Shown here: positions 48,184 to 61,800 of the stretch, piece by piece | Position numbering within the stretch: position 1 is the stretch's first letter | How the letters are laid out: each line of letters starts with the position of its first letter | Assembly (NCBI GenBank): GCA_022113835.1 | Contig: JAILWY010000023.1 | Span: 18,483,501 to 18,547,500, forward strand | From: Atopsyche davidsoni | Taxonomy: Eukaryota > Arthropoda > Insecta > Trichoptera > Hydrobiosidae | Direction: 5' to 3' | Length of the DNA: 64,000 nt | Program-made: the position numbers and the translations under genes | Notes under the pieces: model-generated | Told to the model about the DNA's origin: nothing | The model's database searches: none | Seen by the model: only the letters and a program-made list of their open reading frames with translations

Positions 48184-50090
48184 TGAGCGCCCTGGCGCCT
48201 GCGGCGGAGTTTACCAGGAGACTTTTCGTGAACTGAAATTTGGGTATAAAACATTATTCAATTGTAAATAATAAAATTGCACAAACGATCTATTCATATT
48301 TCGTGAAAATATTATCAGGATGCAAAATTCGTATATCCAAATTAAATTATAGTAAATTCAGAATAACTATTTCAGAACATTGTTTATTCACAATTCGATA
48401 CGTCACCTGAACACTTAAAAAATAAGATGGAAAAAAACAGCTATATTCTCAAAAAGACAATGCTAATAAAAATATATTTCAAAAATATAACTTGCAATTT
48501 ATATGAGAGAAATCTCTTATTATATTAACTCGTAATTACAATACTTTTTACAAAACCTGTTTCATAAAAAAAATCCCCGAAATCAGCGATGTTTGCTCCT
48601 ACAGTGACACAACAATGATAAATGTGACGATTTAAAAAATGCTTTTTCCAAAAAGCCACAAAATATAACCACGAATAAAGTTTTGTCTATTTGTTGTGTT
48701 ATTATATGATAGACACTTTTTTGATTTATTGAATACATTATTTCAGAATGAGATGTTTCAATCCCTTCTGAAACTTTCTCAACCGGTAGCCGTTGCGCTC
48801 GGTGACTGCGACACGACAGCTCAAAACACAGCCGGTGAGTCGGACCCTCATGCCGTGCAATATATATACATAAAAATTATCTAGATAAAATAACATGAGG
48901 TCGAGAGCTCGTTCGCCACAAAGTCTGACGGTCGAGGTTCTAAAGCAGCTGCGATCGTCGTCCCGGGCTAGAGAGGCGGAAACTGCCGACTTCGGTCGGG
49001 AGTGGCGGGCCGCAAGTCGACTCGCTCATTTGATTTCGTCTGACGGTCGCTCGGGTGATTCCCAGAGACGAGAGAACTGTCAGCAAAATGAAGTTTGTAA
49101 TTTGTGTGCGTAATATTATATTATAGAAATATTTACATGTCACCGATTTGACCATTTTTGTATTTGTGAAATATGAAATGTGCAGGCCTCCGCTCCGTGC
49201 GCGGGGGCTCGGGAGACGCCCGGCATTCCCGAGCAATTCGAAACTTTCGTCTTCGTGCAGAAAATTGAAAATGCATCCCCGCGAGATAAAATACAAATTA
49301 TATCAGTATTGGCTTCCCCACTTTCGCGTTTTGTACAGAAATAGCGTCGCAGCGGTAGATGGATATTTGTCATTTTTGTTGTGTCAACGCAATAAGAGTA
49401 AAGGGGAGAGCTCATTTTAAAACTTAATCGAAAGATAAACCGTTACCTTAAAGTTTTCATATCGAAAACGGTATGTTGACTGTAGATACAGTTTACGGCG
49501 AAGCTAAATTGAGGGCCCAGAACGGCTTATGCTAGTCTAAATAGTGTGTTTTAAGTATGCAAAGTCAAACTTCGCGAATAATCCAACGTGGCGAGTGCAT
49601 ATAAATAAAATAAAGTAGAGCGGACAGAGGAACTACCCGATAAAAACACACCATGGGGCGAATTTTTTTTAACTTTCACGGTTCTCTATTAGTAATTAAT
49701 TATTTCACAATAGATTCTTATGATTATTTTATAATACGGTATGTATCTATCCCCTGACCCTACGCGCAGGTCGCGGGGCTTACAATATGTGACTTAGGTG
49801 GTAGCGTACATAAAATTCTCTTTACCGTTATGGAATTAGGATTTTGCGACACTCTGTGGCTCTACAGGTGAGGCAGGCACACATCGCAAATTGAATTTCC
49901 GCCGAGAGCGTACGCACAGAGTAAAAAATCTCAAAACCCGAAGTAATCGCGTAATCCAATTAATTAGTTTAATGTGAGGGGCGGAACACGCGCGCTATGC
50001 CCATTATGTAATTACGAGTTGTGGCGTATCACTCTTATTAGTTATTACGACAAAACAACCTCATAATTAGTTCAAATTCGTGCCCGCGCA

Positions 50091-50203
50091 GTCGGCTGTC
50101 GGCTGTCGGCTGTCGGCTGTCGGCTGTCGGCTGTCGGCTGTCGGCTGTCGGCTGTCGGCTGTCGGCTGTCGGCTGTCGGCTGTCGGCTGTCGGCTGTCGG
50201 CAG
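50091..50203. repeat. (GGCTGTC)n 7-bp array, about 16 units
   Basis: Pure GTCGGCT/GGCTGTC for about 112 bp. Confidence 0.95.
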
Positions 50204-51418
50204 ACGGCCTGCGGGGGCCTTCCCGGTGCGCCGACATGCGACACGCTCCGCAGCAGCATTATTTTGAAATATTTACAACGATGATCAAAAATATAAAAAT
50301 ATTTTACTGAAGACAAACCAGCCAATTAAATGTCCAATAGTGTATCCCTGTAATATACCCAAGTAAAATAAATACAACAGATTTTACATTTCCACGAAAA
50401 GACATGCGCTGCATAGCCTCCTGTGACGATATCATCGTCGTCATTTCGACGGCGGATTGAAATTAATTTTCTTACATCAATAATAAACCTTAGATATTCT
50501 GAAATATAGATACGCTGGCGTGCCGATCGTGTACGACTTTGAAACTCAGTGGAAATGGGAGTCAGTTTAGAATTTCTGCGTTGCAACAGTTGCGGCTGGG
50601 CTGCACGAATAATGACGCTATTGAGCGAATACTACTATATAGCATCAATGAAGTTATTTAATTTTTGACACTATTACAGATTTTTGTCGTACTATCTCGC
50701 CAGGAGGAAAGCTGCAGTCGGGCGGGGGCGGGGGGCGGCGGGGCGGCGCCTGCTCTCGCATAACTCGGCGCTAACTCCACCAGCCGCACACTGAAACACC
50801 ATTCGGCGATTAGACGCCGACTTTACTGCCATCGATAAAATCTCTTTCGGAAGCTCTGATTGGGAATTCCTTATTTTCTAAAGTTGCACTGATCGGTCTG
50901 ACTCACATTCACTTATTGAGTGAATATGAAATGTCTTTTTTTTAACAAATTCAATAAAAGTAAAATATATACCGGATTTCATATAATAGGGGATAAAGCT
51001 GCTCACATATATTTTATTTTGAATAATTTAATTTGATGTGTTGATTTTTTTGCGAAATGGAGTTGTCTGCAATATTAGTACTGAAACGATTTATTTTTTT
51101 CAATTGTTATCAAAATTGTGGAAGTAGAAGAACCCCCTACATTATTGTCCCGTTTGAAAATCATGAACACTTATTCAGCATACATTTATGCTCAGTGAGA
51201 TGGCAGCCAACCTCCTGTGAGGAGAGGCCCGATGTGGACCGGTACATATGCTTGGAATCCGGTAACTAAGGACCTGCGCCACGTGTTCTTTGAAAATTGC
51301 TAAATAAGATCGTAATCAATTTATTGTTTGTACTTTATATAAGCAGTGGCTCTTAACCATTTGTAAGCCTACATTATGCATTATTTATCTATAAGCTATT
51401 TACATACGCAGTGATATA

Positions 51419-51543
51419 ACTTGCGACCGATTTGATATCAGCCAATAGTGTCCCTCTATTGTGGTGTTTTTTTTATGGCTTTGCCTAAGTGAACAGCGCA
51501 AAATAGGACGCTATTGGCTAATCGCAAGTCGGTTGCAAGTTGT
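51419..51543. repeat. Imperfect inverted repeat (MITE-like) with CCAAT motifs
   Basis: ACTTGCGACCGATTTG..AGCCAATAGTGTCC at the left is mirrored by AACTTGCAACCGACTTGCG..AGCCAATAGCGTCC on the minus strand. Arms are about 45 bp. Confidence 0.6.
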
Positions 51544-51889
51544 GTCGCGACGTGTGTAGAGGGCATTAGACGCGGAAATGACATAATGTCGCTTTATCTT
51601 TGGTAAAGTGATACAATAACAATGGAACAATAATATCGAAGTATATATATTTATTAGTAATTTAATTTTAAAAACCCTTATAGATCCACGGTAAAAATAT
51701 GTAGCACTTATTCTCTAACCCTATTAAAAAAACGATTTTTATATTTAAAAAGATCTTATGGTTAAAAAAATGAGAGCACTTAGCCAGTATAAAATTAATT
51801 TTTGATAATTTGTTTCACAGTATATAATTATTTTTAAAAAATACATCCTTTATTTTATAGCTTAAATTAAACAAAAATTGTTTATTATA
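51544..51889. other. AT-rich DNA, nothing recognised
   Basis: No coding, repeat or RNA signal apparent. Confidence 0.3.
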
Positions 51890-52324
51890 CAGGGTGTCCA
51901 AACAGAGTATCGGGTATTTGTTAGTTCAGTAAAACGAAAACTACTGGTTATCAAGTTTTTTTATTATTATTGTTGATTATAAGATTACAAAATTGAAAAT
52001 TATTTCGTAAAGATGATGTTATCCAAATGGTGACCGTTATGCTGCTGGCACTCTTCTAATCTGGAACGAAGATTGCTGATAACACGCTAACAGGTGTCCA
52101 AAATGAGTATCGGGTATTTGTTTTAGCGTTGAAGTTGATTCAGAGCGGCTGAAGAGCGCGGGGAGGGAATCGTGGAGTCCGCCATTTTGTGGAGTTTTAG
52201 TCGATACATCATCCATTTTCCATTTTGTATTTTTATAATCAACAATTAAAAAAATACTTGATTACTAGTAGTTTTTATTTTACTGAACTAATAAATACCC
52301 GGTACTCTGTTTGGACACACTGTG
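51890..52324 (-). mobile_element. Non-autonomous DNA transposon with ~110-bp inverted ends and a transposase tail
   Basis: Left CAGGGTGTCCAAACAGAGTA.. and right (minus) CACAGTGTGTCCAAACAGAG.. pair for about 110 bp (both continue CGGGTATTTRTTAGTTCAGT). Both ends are flanked by TA. A third internal copy of the end (AGGTGTCCAAAATGAGTATC) starts at 52091. On the minus strand 52088-52000 encodes RVISNLRSRLEECQQHNGHH then LDNIIFTK-stop, the C-terminal end typical of a Tc1/IS630-like insect transposase. It is an internally deleted derivative. Confidence 0.8.
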
Positions 52325-52359
<35 letters not shown>

Positions 52360-52629
52360 GTGTAGGCTGATGTATGTGTGTATGTAAAACAATTTAGATT
52401 CTGGATACATTGTTAAATGAAAAAAAAGTATATATGATTTAATTAAATCTTAACTGAAAATATCAATACCCTAATGGGTATTGACTATAAAATAATTTTA
52501 AAAATATGTACCAAATATTGTATTTTTAAACATATTTGGAGCTCACTCGGCCATAAACAATATTAAAAATTATCTCCCATATTTGAAGCCCTGTCAGGAT
52601 TTTTAGGTTTCGAGAGAATATTACATATT

Positions 52630-52800
52630 TTGAATAAATAAAATACTTGAGTGATTTTCTCACATATAAATTTTTATTGGTGACCGGTTTCGCCAACCTT
52701 TCACGTTGGCATTATCAAACCGAAAAGAATTAAATGTGGAAAAATCACTTAAGTATTTTACTTATTAAAATGGAATTCCACTATCTGTAAAAATATTGAA
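52630..52800 (-). repeat. Dispersed hairpin repeat, copy 2 (partner at 37609-37745)
   Basis: Arms of about 32 bp (AAAATACTTGAGTGATTTTC at 52640 and, mirrored, AAAATCACTTAAGTATTTTA at 52741) enclose a 70-bp core. Read on minus, the core has TTGATAA, T, the perfect stem GCCAAC/GTTGGC, then GAAACCGGTCACC. This parallels the CTGATGA-stem-GAAA layout of the 33.9-kb palindrome, with two core changes (C3 to T, G8 to A). Confidence 0.7.
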
Positions 52801-53301
52801 TTTCTAAAATATTATATATTATGGATTGGGACAAGCGTATATTCATGGTAATTTCACATTACACTAGTCATAATTTTACTGTTGTTTTGGAGTTCAAAAT
52901 TATAAATTATTTCAATAAAACAATTTCTTTATAGAATCAAGCGCAACTATATTGTTTAGATACATCTATAAATATTTCTATCTTGTTATTTTAAAAACTT
53001 CTACTAAGAACTATCTTTGTAATATTTTCATTACCATTTGCCTTCTTAAATATGTGTAGATACATTCTGCTATTAAAAATCAAACCGTTTCAGCGACCGT
53101 CAACGAAAAAAACTTTTATTGGTTGAATTCCTTGCGTAAACAAAATATAAACCATAAACTAAATTTTTTGACTTATCTCCATTTTAAAATTTTATTGTTT
53201 GACTAATACAGTTTTACTAAGAAAACTCTCCAAACTCTCGCAATTTGCATTGTTGTTTAAAATTTTCACCAAAAAAAATATTTTTTATCAAATATATTTT
53301 C
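52801..53301. other. AT-rich DNA, nothing recognised
   Basis: No supported feature. Confidence 0.3.
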
Positions 53302-53792
53302 AAATAATAGGCATGACGAAAGATTTTCAAATCCTCTTCCATAATGGGGGTACCCATTTACTATTTACGAAAAAAACTTTATTTCGGTAAAAAACTAGAG
53401 TTTAACGATGTTTAAAGCCATTTTTATAATATTTTTTCAAAAGTGCGCGAAAACGCGACATCGCGAGGCGTGACGTCATCGCAGCATTTTTTAGACGCTC
53501 TGACGTCATTAACTATATTTGTAACGGGCGTGCCATTGTGTTTGCATTGAAGACCATAGACCAATTTGAATACCATAGAGTTGTTGACGTCAGTATGACG
53601 TCATGCGCTGTGATTGGTGTTTCAGTCAAAATGGCCGATTGCAGTATTTTAACCTTTTAATTTGTTGAAAATCTTATTAATCTTAGATTTTTAAATAAAA
53701 CTAAATCAGTTTTTTAAATCCTTTTAATATGTATTTTCCCTTAAAATAATTATTTCTTTGATTCTTTGATACTGTCGTCATGCCTATTGTTT
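53302..53792. mobile_element. MITE-like element with 18-bp inverted ends and CRE sites
   Basis: AAATAATAGGCATGACGA at 53302-53319 is mirrored (17 of 18) by TCGTCATGCCTATTGTTT at 53775-53792. The interior holds four perfect TGACGTCA octamers and an ATTGG motif. No coding is seen. Confidence 0.55.
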
Positions 53793-53902
53793 CAATAAAC
53801 ATTTTATACGTAGGTAGTAAAAATTCTAATAAAGTTTTAGTCATGGTAGAGTATTTAAACTATTCGCTTTAGACTCGATGAGATCAAAATAAATTGACGT
53901 CA
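53471..53902. promoter_or_regulatory. Cluster of five perfect CRE octamers (TGACGTCA)
   Basis: At 53471, 53501, 53585, 53596 and 53895. This is the full palindromic site for CREB/ATF bZIP factors. The cluster ends about 400 bp before the USP10 start codon. Confidence 0.5.
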
Positions 53903-54132
53903 TTTTTCGTCACCTTTGCATTATTTAAAAAATAGCAATTCAGTATTGGGGGGAAATGCGTAACGATGTAAATGGAGTATTGTGAATCTAGATGTGATTG
54001 ACTTGTACTTTGTCTTTGACGTCTAGTCGCGTGTCGCTTGTCTCCGGTCGCGCGGTGAGGTTGCCGGCATGCGAGGCCGCATTTCCGGAAGTCGCAGTGT
54101 GCAAATGTTCCGGAGCTCGAGAGTAGTTTGTG

Positions 54133-54142
54133 ATTGGCCAAT
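54133..54142. promoter_or_regulatory. Back-to-back CCAAT boxes (ATTGGCCAAT) in the USP10 promoter region
   Basis: A perfect palindrome of two inverted CCAAT boxes, with another CCAAC/GTTGG nearby, about 155 bp upstream of the USP10 ATG. It is the usual position for NF-Y sites of TATA-less housekeeping promoters. Function is inferred. Confidence 0.4.
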
Positions 54143-54297
54143 TGTTGGTCGAGTCGAAGAGCGCGGGCTTTGTCACATCCTGTTATGCCATATGCACACA
54201 TGCACGGCCTCGCAACGGGGAATTTTCAGACAATTTATAGCTCATTCCGCTGTCTGCAATGAATCCAGCGGATTAGTAATGGTGTTTCGGAGAGGCC

Positions 54298-55188
54298 ATG
54301 GATCAAACTAAATCGGTGAGTCCTAAGAACATGTTGTCGATTCGTAGATCATACAATAGATGATGTATTTTTTTCCATGTGCACATTCTCAAGACTAGCC
54401 ATTTCATTATAAAATGTCTCTTTACAGAAAGTCTGTGTACGTGGAAGGTGAGTTATGCCATTATTTTAAGTATATTAGTCCACCGAAAAGTGATTTACTC
54501 GATAATATCGTTTATCGTCAACGTTCATACTCGAGCGACCGGCTCTGTCGGTCGCGGTATTACGCCATCTTACCATCCCGAAATACACAATTTGCCATTA
54601 GATTGTTTAAATGATCATAAATCCTGTAAAGCTACAGATATCGTAATTATCCCTTTATTGTATTAATGAAATTCGACGTATATATAATATACATGTAGGT
54701 AAATCGAATTATACCCAAACAATGTATGAAGAATTTTCGTCGGCCACATGGATAATTATCATATTTATTTTCTTCGACTGTATATTATGTATGAGTTTCA
54801 AGCGTTAGCGTATTACATTTTTAACGTCATATTCAATTAAAAAATGTATTATTTTCGTGTCGTTTTGAATTATTTTAGATAATGGATAACATAGCCTCAA
54901 ATTCGTGTACGGCAGCATGCGTTGCTTGAGCTTAATTCGTGATATGTCATCTTGTAGATTCGGTTAAAGTTCATACTTACGTCAGAGGAGAACAATTGAG
55001 CAGTTTTAATGCATTGAGAATTGTTGACCAAGTCTTTTAGTGAATAAGCATTTGTTGTATCAAATTTCACGGTAAATAGCTAGTGATGGATTAATGGTAG
55101 AGTATAATGCATGTATTTCAATCGGCGTTTACATATTTCGTGGTTATGTATGTATTCTTTTTATATTATTAGACGTAATTTGTAGTTT

Positions 55189-55228
<40 letters not shown>

Positions 55229-55840
55229 TATATATATATTTATATATATATTTATATATATATTTATATATATATATTTATATATATATATTTATATATA
55301 TATTTATATATATATTTATATATATATTTATATATATATTTATATATATATTTATATATATATTTATATATATATTTATATATATATTTATATATATATT
55401 TATATATATATTTATATATATATTTATATATATATTTATATATATATTTATATATATATTTATATATATATTTATATATATATTTATATATATATTTATA
55501 TATATATTTATATATATATTTATATATATATTTATATATATATTTATATATATATTTATATATATATTTATATATATATTTATATATATATTTATATATA
55601 TATTTATATATATATTTATATATATATTTATATATATATTTATATATATATTTATATATATATTTATATATATATTTATATATATATTTATATATATATT
55701 TATATATATATTTATATATATATTTATATATATATTTATATATATATTTATATATATATTTATATATATATTTATATATATATTTATATATATATTTATA
55801 TATATATTTATATATATATTTATATATATATTTATATATA

Positions 55841-55878
<38 letters not shown>

Positions 55879-58800
55879 AGCCAAATCCTGATGACTTATT
55901 TATCATTCATTTCGAATAATGTTATATTGCAGAATGATTATTAAATGTAAAAGAATTCGTTAGGATGGGATATTTTTGCGGAAATATGTTCTCCAAACAC
56001 ATAAGTTTATTAATTATTGAGAATATCAGAGCGGTTGTGTTATATTTGGTATGTCAGATATATTCTGATTTTTTTTGATCAAGAAAGTGGTAATTTTTGA
56101 TGAAATATCAATAATAGTTATCTGTTATATTTGATAATATTTTCATTCTAGAATTTGTTTTATTGTTGATTTTCAAAGTAATGTTAATGATTGGTTATTG
56201 TAAAATTTGTATTATAATGTTTTTTCCCTGTACGTTATCCAAACTTAAAAAGTTTTTCTCCAAATATGACAATTATATAATACCATATTGTCTGTAGTGA
56301 TATTTTAAGAGGGAGGTTTTAATTTAATAATTCATTAATTATATAATATTTGTATTAAGGTTGATTACCTGTGAAAAGAGCAGTGACATACTTTGTCTTA
56401 GATGAAGAATACACTTTTAGCATACTGTATTCTCATATTATAATGAATGTGCACTGAATACGAACTTCAAAGTATTGTTGATGCTTAACTAAATTATATC
56501 ATTTCCAATGCAAGAGTAATTTCTTTATTGGTGGATTACTCTCAACTAAAATTTAATCAGTTCATATGGAAATTGCCGATAGTGAGAATATTATAGTCAA
56601 GTGATGCTGAGTTCAAAGAGTAAAGGGGGTATGGTAAAACTTCCTTTTTAAGCTGGAATATTTTTAATGAGTTTCTAGTTGCGTGTGCTTAAATGCACTA
56701 TCGTAATAGAAATACCCTTTTGTTTATGAGTTATAGCATTTTTATGACCAATGCTGCTTGTAGATGAAGTGGCAATGTACAATATCAACATTTTAAGTTA
56801 TTTTATGAAGTTTGATTGTTTACAGATTGATTAAAAAAATGTGCATCTTTGAAACTAACTATATTTTTTCAAAATTTCAATCTGTCAATAACCTCTTGAT
56901 TACCATTATAAATATTCTAATAAATTCATAAGAAAAGAGGTCAATAATTCAAGTCACTTTTTTGAAGATTTCATATCAAGTAAAATGTAATTAGCTTTAT
57001 GTAGATTATGGCCCTAAATATAAATGATATAATAATTTCCCGATCCACCTACATATTTGAGAATTTTCGAATACAAGCAGATGCAGTCGATCGTTTTAAA
57101 TGCTCAGGAATGAGGATGTGTTTTTGTTGGTTTCATAGAATGTAATCCAATGGTCAGATGATGATGCGTTTAGAGTGTCCGTTTGAATGTGCAATGATGT
57201 TGGTTGTTGCAGGAGTATGAATTCCTAGACTTGACGGACATAAATGAAGAGGAGCGGAGCAGCCTGACAAGCGCTCTCTTCTCTACCGCTACCTCTGCTG
57301 CCTGTGTGCAGCCCGCGTCCTGGCCCCGTGACCAGACCCCGGCTGCCTGGGCCGACTCCAACTACGGTAAGACTTCAATTATGTGATTTTAAAAATAATA
57401 TAGTTATGACAAATTTTTGCAATAGTTTCTTTCGTGATAAACAAGATGGAGATAAAATGTAAATCAAGTATACAATATTTCTGACCGGATTTGTTTGCAT
57501 GCTTATTGATTGTTCCACATTAGGGAAGAGGCAAGAATATGATTTCGAATAAGTTGTTATTCAATTGAATTCAAAGAAAAAAAATTCTAACTGGTGAATT
57601 TCTCTAACATATGACATTTTTAGAAGTTCAAGAAGATAAAGCATTTAAAAATGGGAATATGTTTTTAGGATAATGTTTGGGTGTTAACAATAACTTGACT
57701 GATTTTGAAACCTAGTGCCACTCTCAATTCAGGCAAGTTAAGGTTCTGTTAGCTCGATATTAACATGTTGTTTATCAAGATCACAACTACAATGTTATTG
57801 GATGAAGATGATATGCAAACACAATATCAACATGTGGAGGCATTTAACGTGACTCGCCAAGTTATTTCCAAACGTTTACATGCCATGGGAAAAGATCAAA
57901 GGAAAGGAAAATTAATTGTGGCTGTCACCTGGCGAAGCATCAACACCGACAGCACAACCAAATCTTTTCGGAAAGAAGACAATGCTCTGCATTTGGTGTG
58001 ATCAGAAAGGAATTGTGTACTACGAGCTGCTGAAACCAGGCGAAACTGTCAATGGACATCGCTACCGAAAACAACTGATCAATTCGAACCATGCATTGCT
58101 CAAAAAACGGCCAGGATGGGACACTTCTATTGTCCAGGACAACATCAAAATGCTGAAATTGGATTTGCTACCGCACCTGTCAAATTCACCAGACTTGTTC
58201 CGGTCGATGGTGCATGGCTTGGCTGGGCTACACTTGGGCAATTTCAAAGAAGTGGAAAATTGGTTGGATGATTGGTTTCGGTTCAAAGACGCGTCGTTTT
58301 ATTGTCACGGTATTCAAGTATTGCCAGAGAAATGGCAAAAATGCGTAGCTAGCGAGGGATGATACTTTGAATATACCATTTTTTTTTTGTATTTCTCTTG
58401 AAATTATCTATTTTTATTGACAAAAAAAAACCGTGAAACTTAGCTGAGAACCAATTATATTTATTATGTATAGTATAAATATAATCTATATATTATGTAT
58501 ATTATATATATAATCTATGTATTATGTATAGTATATATATAATCTATGTATTATGTGTAGTATATATATAATCTATATATTATGTATAGTATATATATAC
58601 AATTTTTATATATTATGTAATCACAATTAGAGGTATCTGATTTTTTTGAATTTAGTTTTTATACAATTATAATGCAATCATTACAAAAATATGGAAAATT
58701 TTTAACTTGACTCGTAACTTCATTAGACTGGTTTGACACATTGAACTTAAAAGGCTAACCATCACTATTTAAGACTGACTTTTGTTGTTTTCAGACTTGT

Positions 58801-61800
58801 CGTCGTGTTCATCGGGCACGCCGGGGCCGCCCACGGCCTCTAGCAGTCTGGACAGCCTGGCTTCCCGGGAGGGCATGGCGCCCGGTCATTCGCCGCCTCC
58901 ACCACCTCTGCGCGCGCCATTCAATCAACCCCCTCCGCCTCTCTATGCACCACCTTGGCCACCCTTACTGCCTAATGTCTACGTATCCCAGGTCACCGCT
59001 AATGTCAACGTGCATGGTTATATGAGCCAGTACTATCAGCCGCAGTACCATGAGCCTCGACCTCGGCGTGGAAGACGTGGAGGGCCTAGCAAACGAGCCC
59101 CGTCACCTCCACGATCATATCTTTATTATCCTCAGTACTACCCTCCCCAACCTGCTCAGGGAGCGCCACTTTATCATTTATATCCGCCTCTGGGATACTT
59201 GCCAGGTTACTCCTATCCCTACATGGAGTATCCTCTAGCAGAAGAACCTGGTCGTTCTGATAAGCCTGAAGACTATTCAGATGCCATGTTGGAACACGAG
59301 CATCCACCTGATGGCTATTATCCGCAGCATCCGCCAGCTTGGGAAACACCTCGTCCTGACTGTCCAGTTCCTGAGTCCTATTTGCCCTTTTATCCTGCAC
59401 CCCCTCCAGTGCCTCCTCCCCATCAGTTTAACGTCCACGCTAAGAACTTTGTGCGGCAAAGTGAGCATCGGTCCGGTCTGCGATCGGAGTGTTTGCCCAT
59501 TAGTGAGTTGAGAATCTCCAGCTCCAACGTACCTGCTGTGGTTACTCGGCCTGTCGGCACGGCTGAAATCTCTTCTGTCACAACTTTGGAAGCGGCTGCC
59601 CATGAAGGACCTGATGTGTCTAAGCCTCCAGAGCCACTTCTCGTAGAGCGAGCAACTGCCACAGTGGCGCCGTCTGTCCCAACTCTTGGTGTTACCAAGA
59701 TGGCATCATCTATCGCTTCTGTGATTGTTCAGAATAAGGTTGACAAAAACCCAGCTCCATTTGTCAGTGTGAAGAGCTTCGTCAAGAATAGTCTCTCACA
59801 ACCCGGGGGAGTTATCATACCGCAGCAAAGTTCTCCATTTAAAGCACCTTTTGCTAGCAAGCACAGAAAGGAGGCGACAGTTAAGCCCCGAGAAACCTCG
59901 AAGGCAGCAGAAACTTTGGAAGTCTCTGTTGCCCCTGTCGTCTTACAGGTTCCGATTGAAATCAAGCCTAATCCTACTGTCTCAGTCGTAAAACCCGTTA
60001 ATTCTGTTTCTGTCTCTCCTGCCTCAGTCCTTTCTGCCTCTCCTGTATCTATCCCTCCTACCCCCATTGTAAGTAAGGCACCATTCAGTCGGGCTCGCAA
60101 AATATCTCCTCCTCCTGTCGAGCCTCTCGCACCACCTGCTCCTTCTGCAGCTGATTTCCCGCCTCCACCTGCTCCGCGGCGCCCTTCAGATCGTATGCCA
60201 GCTGCTAGTCTGCCTGTGTGTACACCATCATCTGCAGTGGTTGCATCGCCTGTTTGTACCCCTTCACCTGCCCGGTCCTGGGCTAGTTTGTTTGGACCTG
60301 TTGCACCGGCTGTGCAATCAGAACCTACTGAGCAGTCTTCAGCTTCTTTACGAGTTGCTCCCCCACCAGCTTCTGTTCCTCAGAACCGTAAACCTGTAGC
60401 AATGGTGGGGCCATATGATGCTTCAGTTTTGCAGCGAGAAACACCACTAGAGAAGCGAACAGAATTGGCTCCCCTGTCATATTCAGAGAAAGCGGCAAAT
60501 ATAATGGCGCCAGACGGAGACTGCACAGAAGAGACTGCTCTTACCCCTGTGCCTCCTCACATTGACGATCCTAATTCTTATAGGATGGGAGGTTTGTTGT
60601 AATTTTTATTCTTTGTAATGTTTAATATTTTAAGTTCTGAATTGATAATCTTATTGTGTATACAGAAGTGACTAGATTTTCAATCTGTTTTTTTTTTCAA
60701 TTTATTTATTAGAGTTCCTGTCCAAGTATCGGTTGAGCCATCAGTCGGTGTGGCTGCAGCCGCGGGGCATGTCCAACCGCTCAAACTATTGTTATATCAA
60801 TGCTATCCTGCAGGCCCTCATTGCTTGTCCTCCGTTCTATAACATGCTGCGTAATTTGCCACATCAGCCGCAACGTGGCAAATCCTCCACACCCATCATT
60901 GATGCCATGTGAGTTCACTGATCTCTTACTGAATATTGTTCTTCTGACATGAACCCAAATCAAGGATGATTTCAAATGATAGCCGAAACACAGTGTGGCT
61001 TTTGATAGTAGAACTGAGGTTTGGGTTATTTTCTCAAAAACACTGATATACTGGACAGTTGTGCTGAGGATTCTTAATCAACGGCACCTATAGAATCCTA
61101 ACAAGTCTGGCATTAGGTTAGCTGGTGAGCCTTTTGAACTTTTTAATCAATTTTTATAAGACTACACCGGGGGTGGCCAACCCAAATGATCTCGCGGGGC
61201 TCTTTGGAAATGCATCATAACTCTTGCGGGCTGCATATAAAATTACATTTTCCCATATTAGATTTAGATACCCTAGACATTTTTTGGAGTGAAAAATTGA
61301 AACAATGAGTTATTACTATTGTGTTTATTATTATTCTAAGATGTAAACATAGGTTATATAGTAATGATGCTAAGAACATTATAAAAAAAATATATAACAC
61401 TAAAAATTAAATATATAAATGAAATCATTAAAAAATATTTATTTTACTAGTGTGATGTTTATTTTTCACTCTTTCACTTAGCTTTTGCAAATCGATCTCA
61501 ATTTGGGTATTTGTTATGTTTGAGAGTGTTTTGTGTTTGGTCAAATTCATTTTTGAAAAAAACGATTCGCAGGTGTAAGTTGGCAAATTAAACAATCATA
61601 TTGTATTTTTAACTATGAAGAAGTACTTCTTCCCATTTCTCTTTATACTTTCTATTTTCGCCCACTATTCTTTTTTTCTTTGCAATCATACTCAAAATAA
61701 GAGAGATATTAAATATACCTATTTTTGATTGTTAAATTAAAAGTCAGTTTTAATTTAAAAGGGGCTATTACCTGGCTGTTGTTGTTGAAGTACAATACAT

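Larger units (their letters stand above)
35656..51418. other. Long non-genic region with many GC-rich tandem arrays
   Basis: I find no convincing exon set across these 15.8 kb. Arrays, palindromes and repeat pieces within it are listed separately. A few isolated splice-like GC-rich segments (near 42702-42751 on - and 43316-43385 on +) could not be joined into a gene. A pogo/Tigger-like MITE is suspected at about 47341-47750. Confidence 0.3.

Noticed and set aside
54424..54459. Short candidate exon after tctctttacag with donor GTGAGT between USP10 exons 1 and 2
   Set aside because: Including it breaks the reading frame into exon 2, whereas direct joining of 54315 to 57213 keeps phase 0.
55094..55891. 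265-aa ORF of YIYL repeats and its 206-aa antisense partner
   Set aside because: Translation of the 12-bp AT array inside USP10 intron 1.
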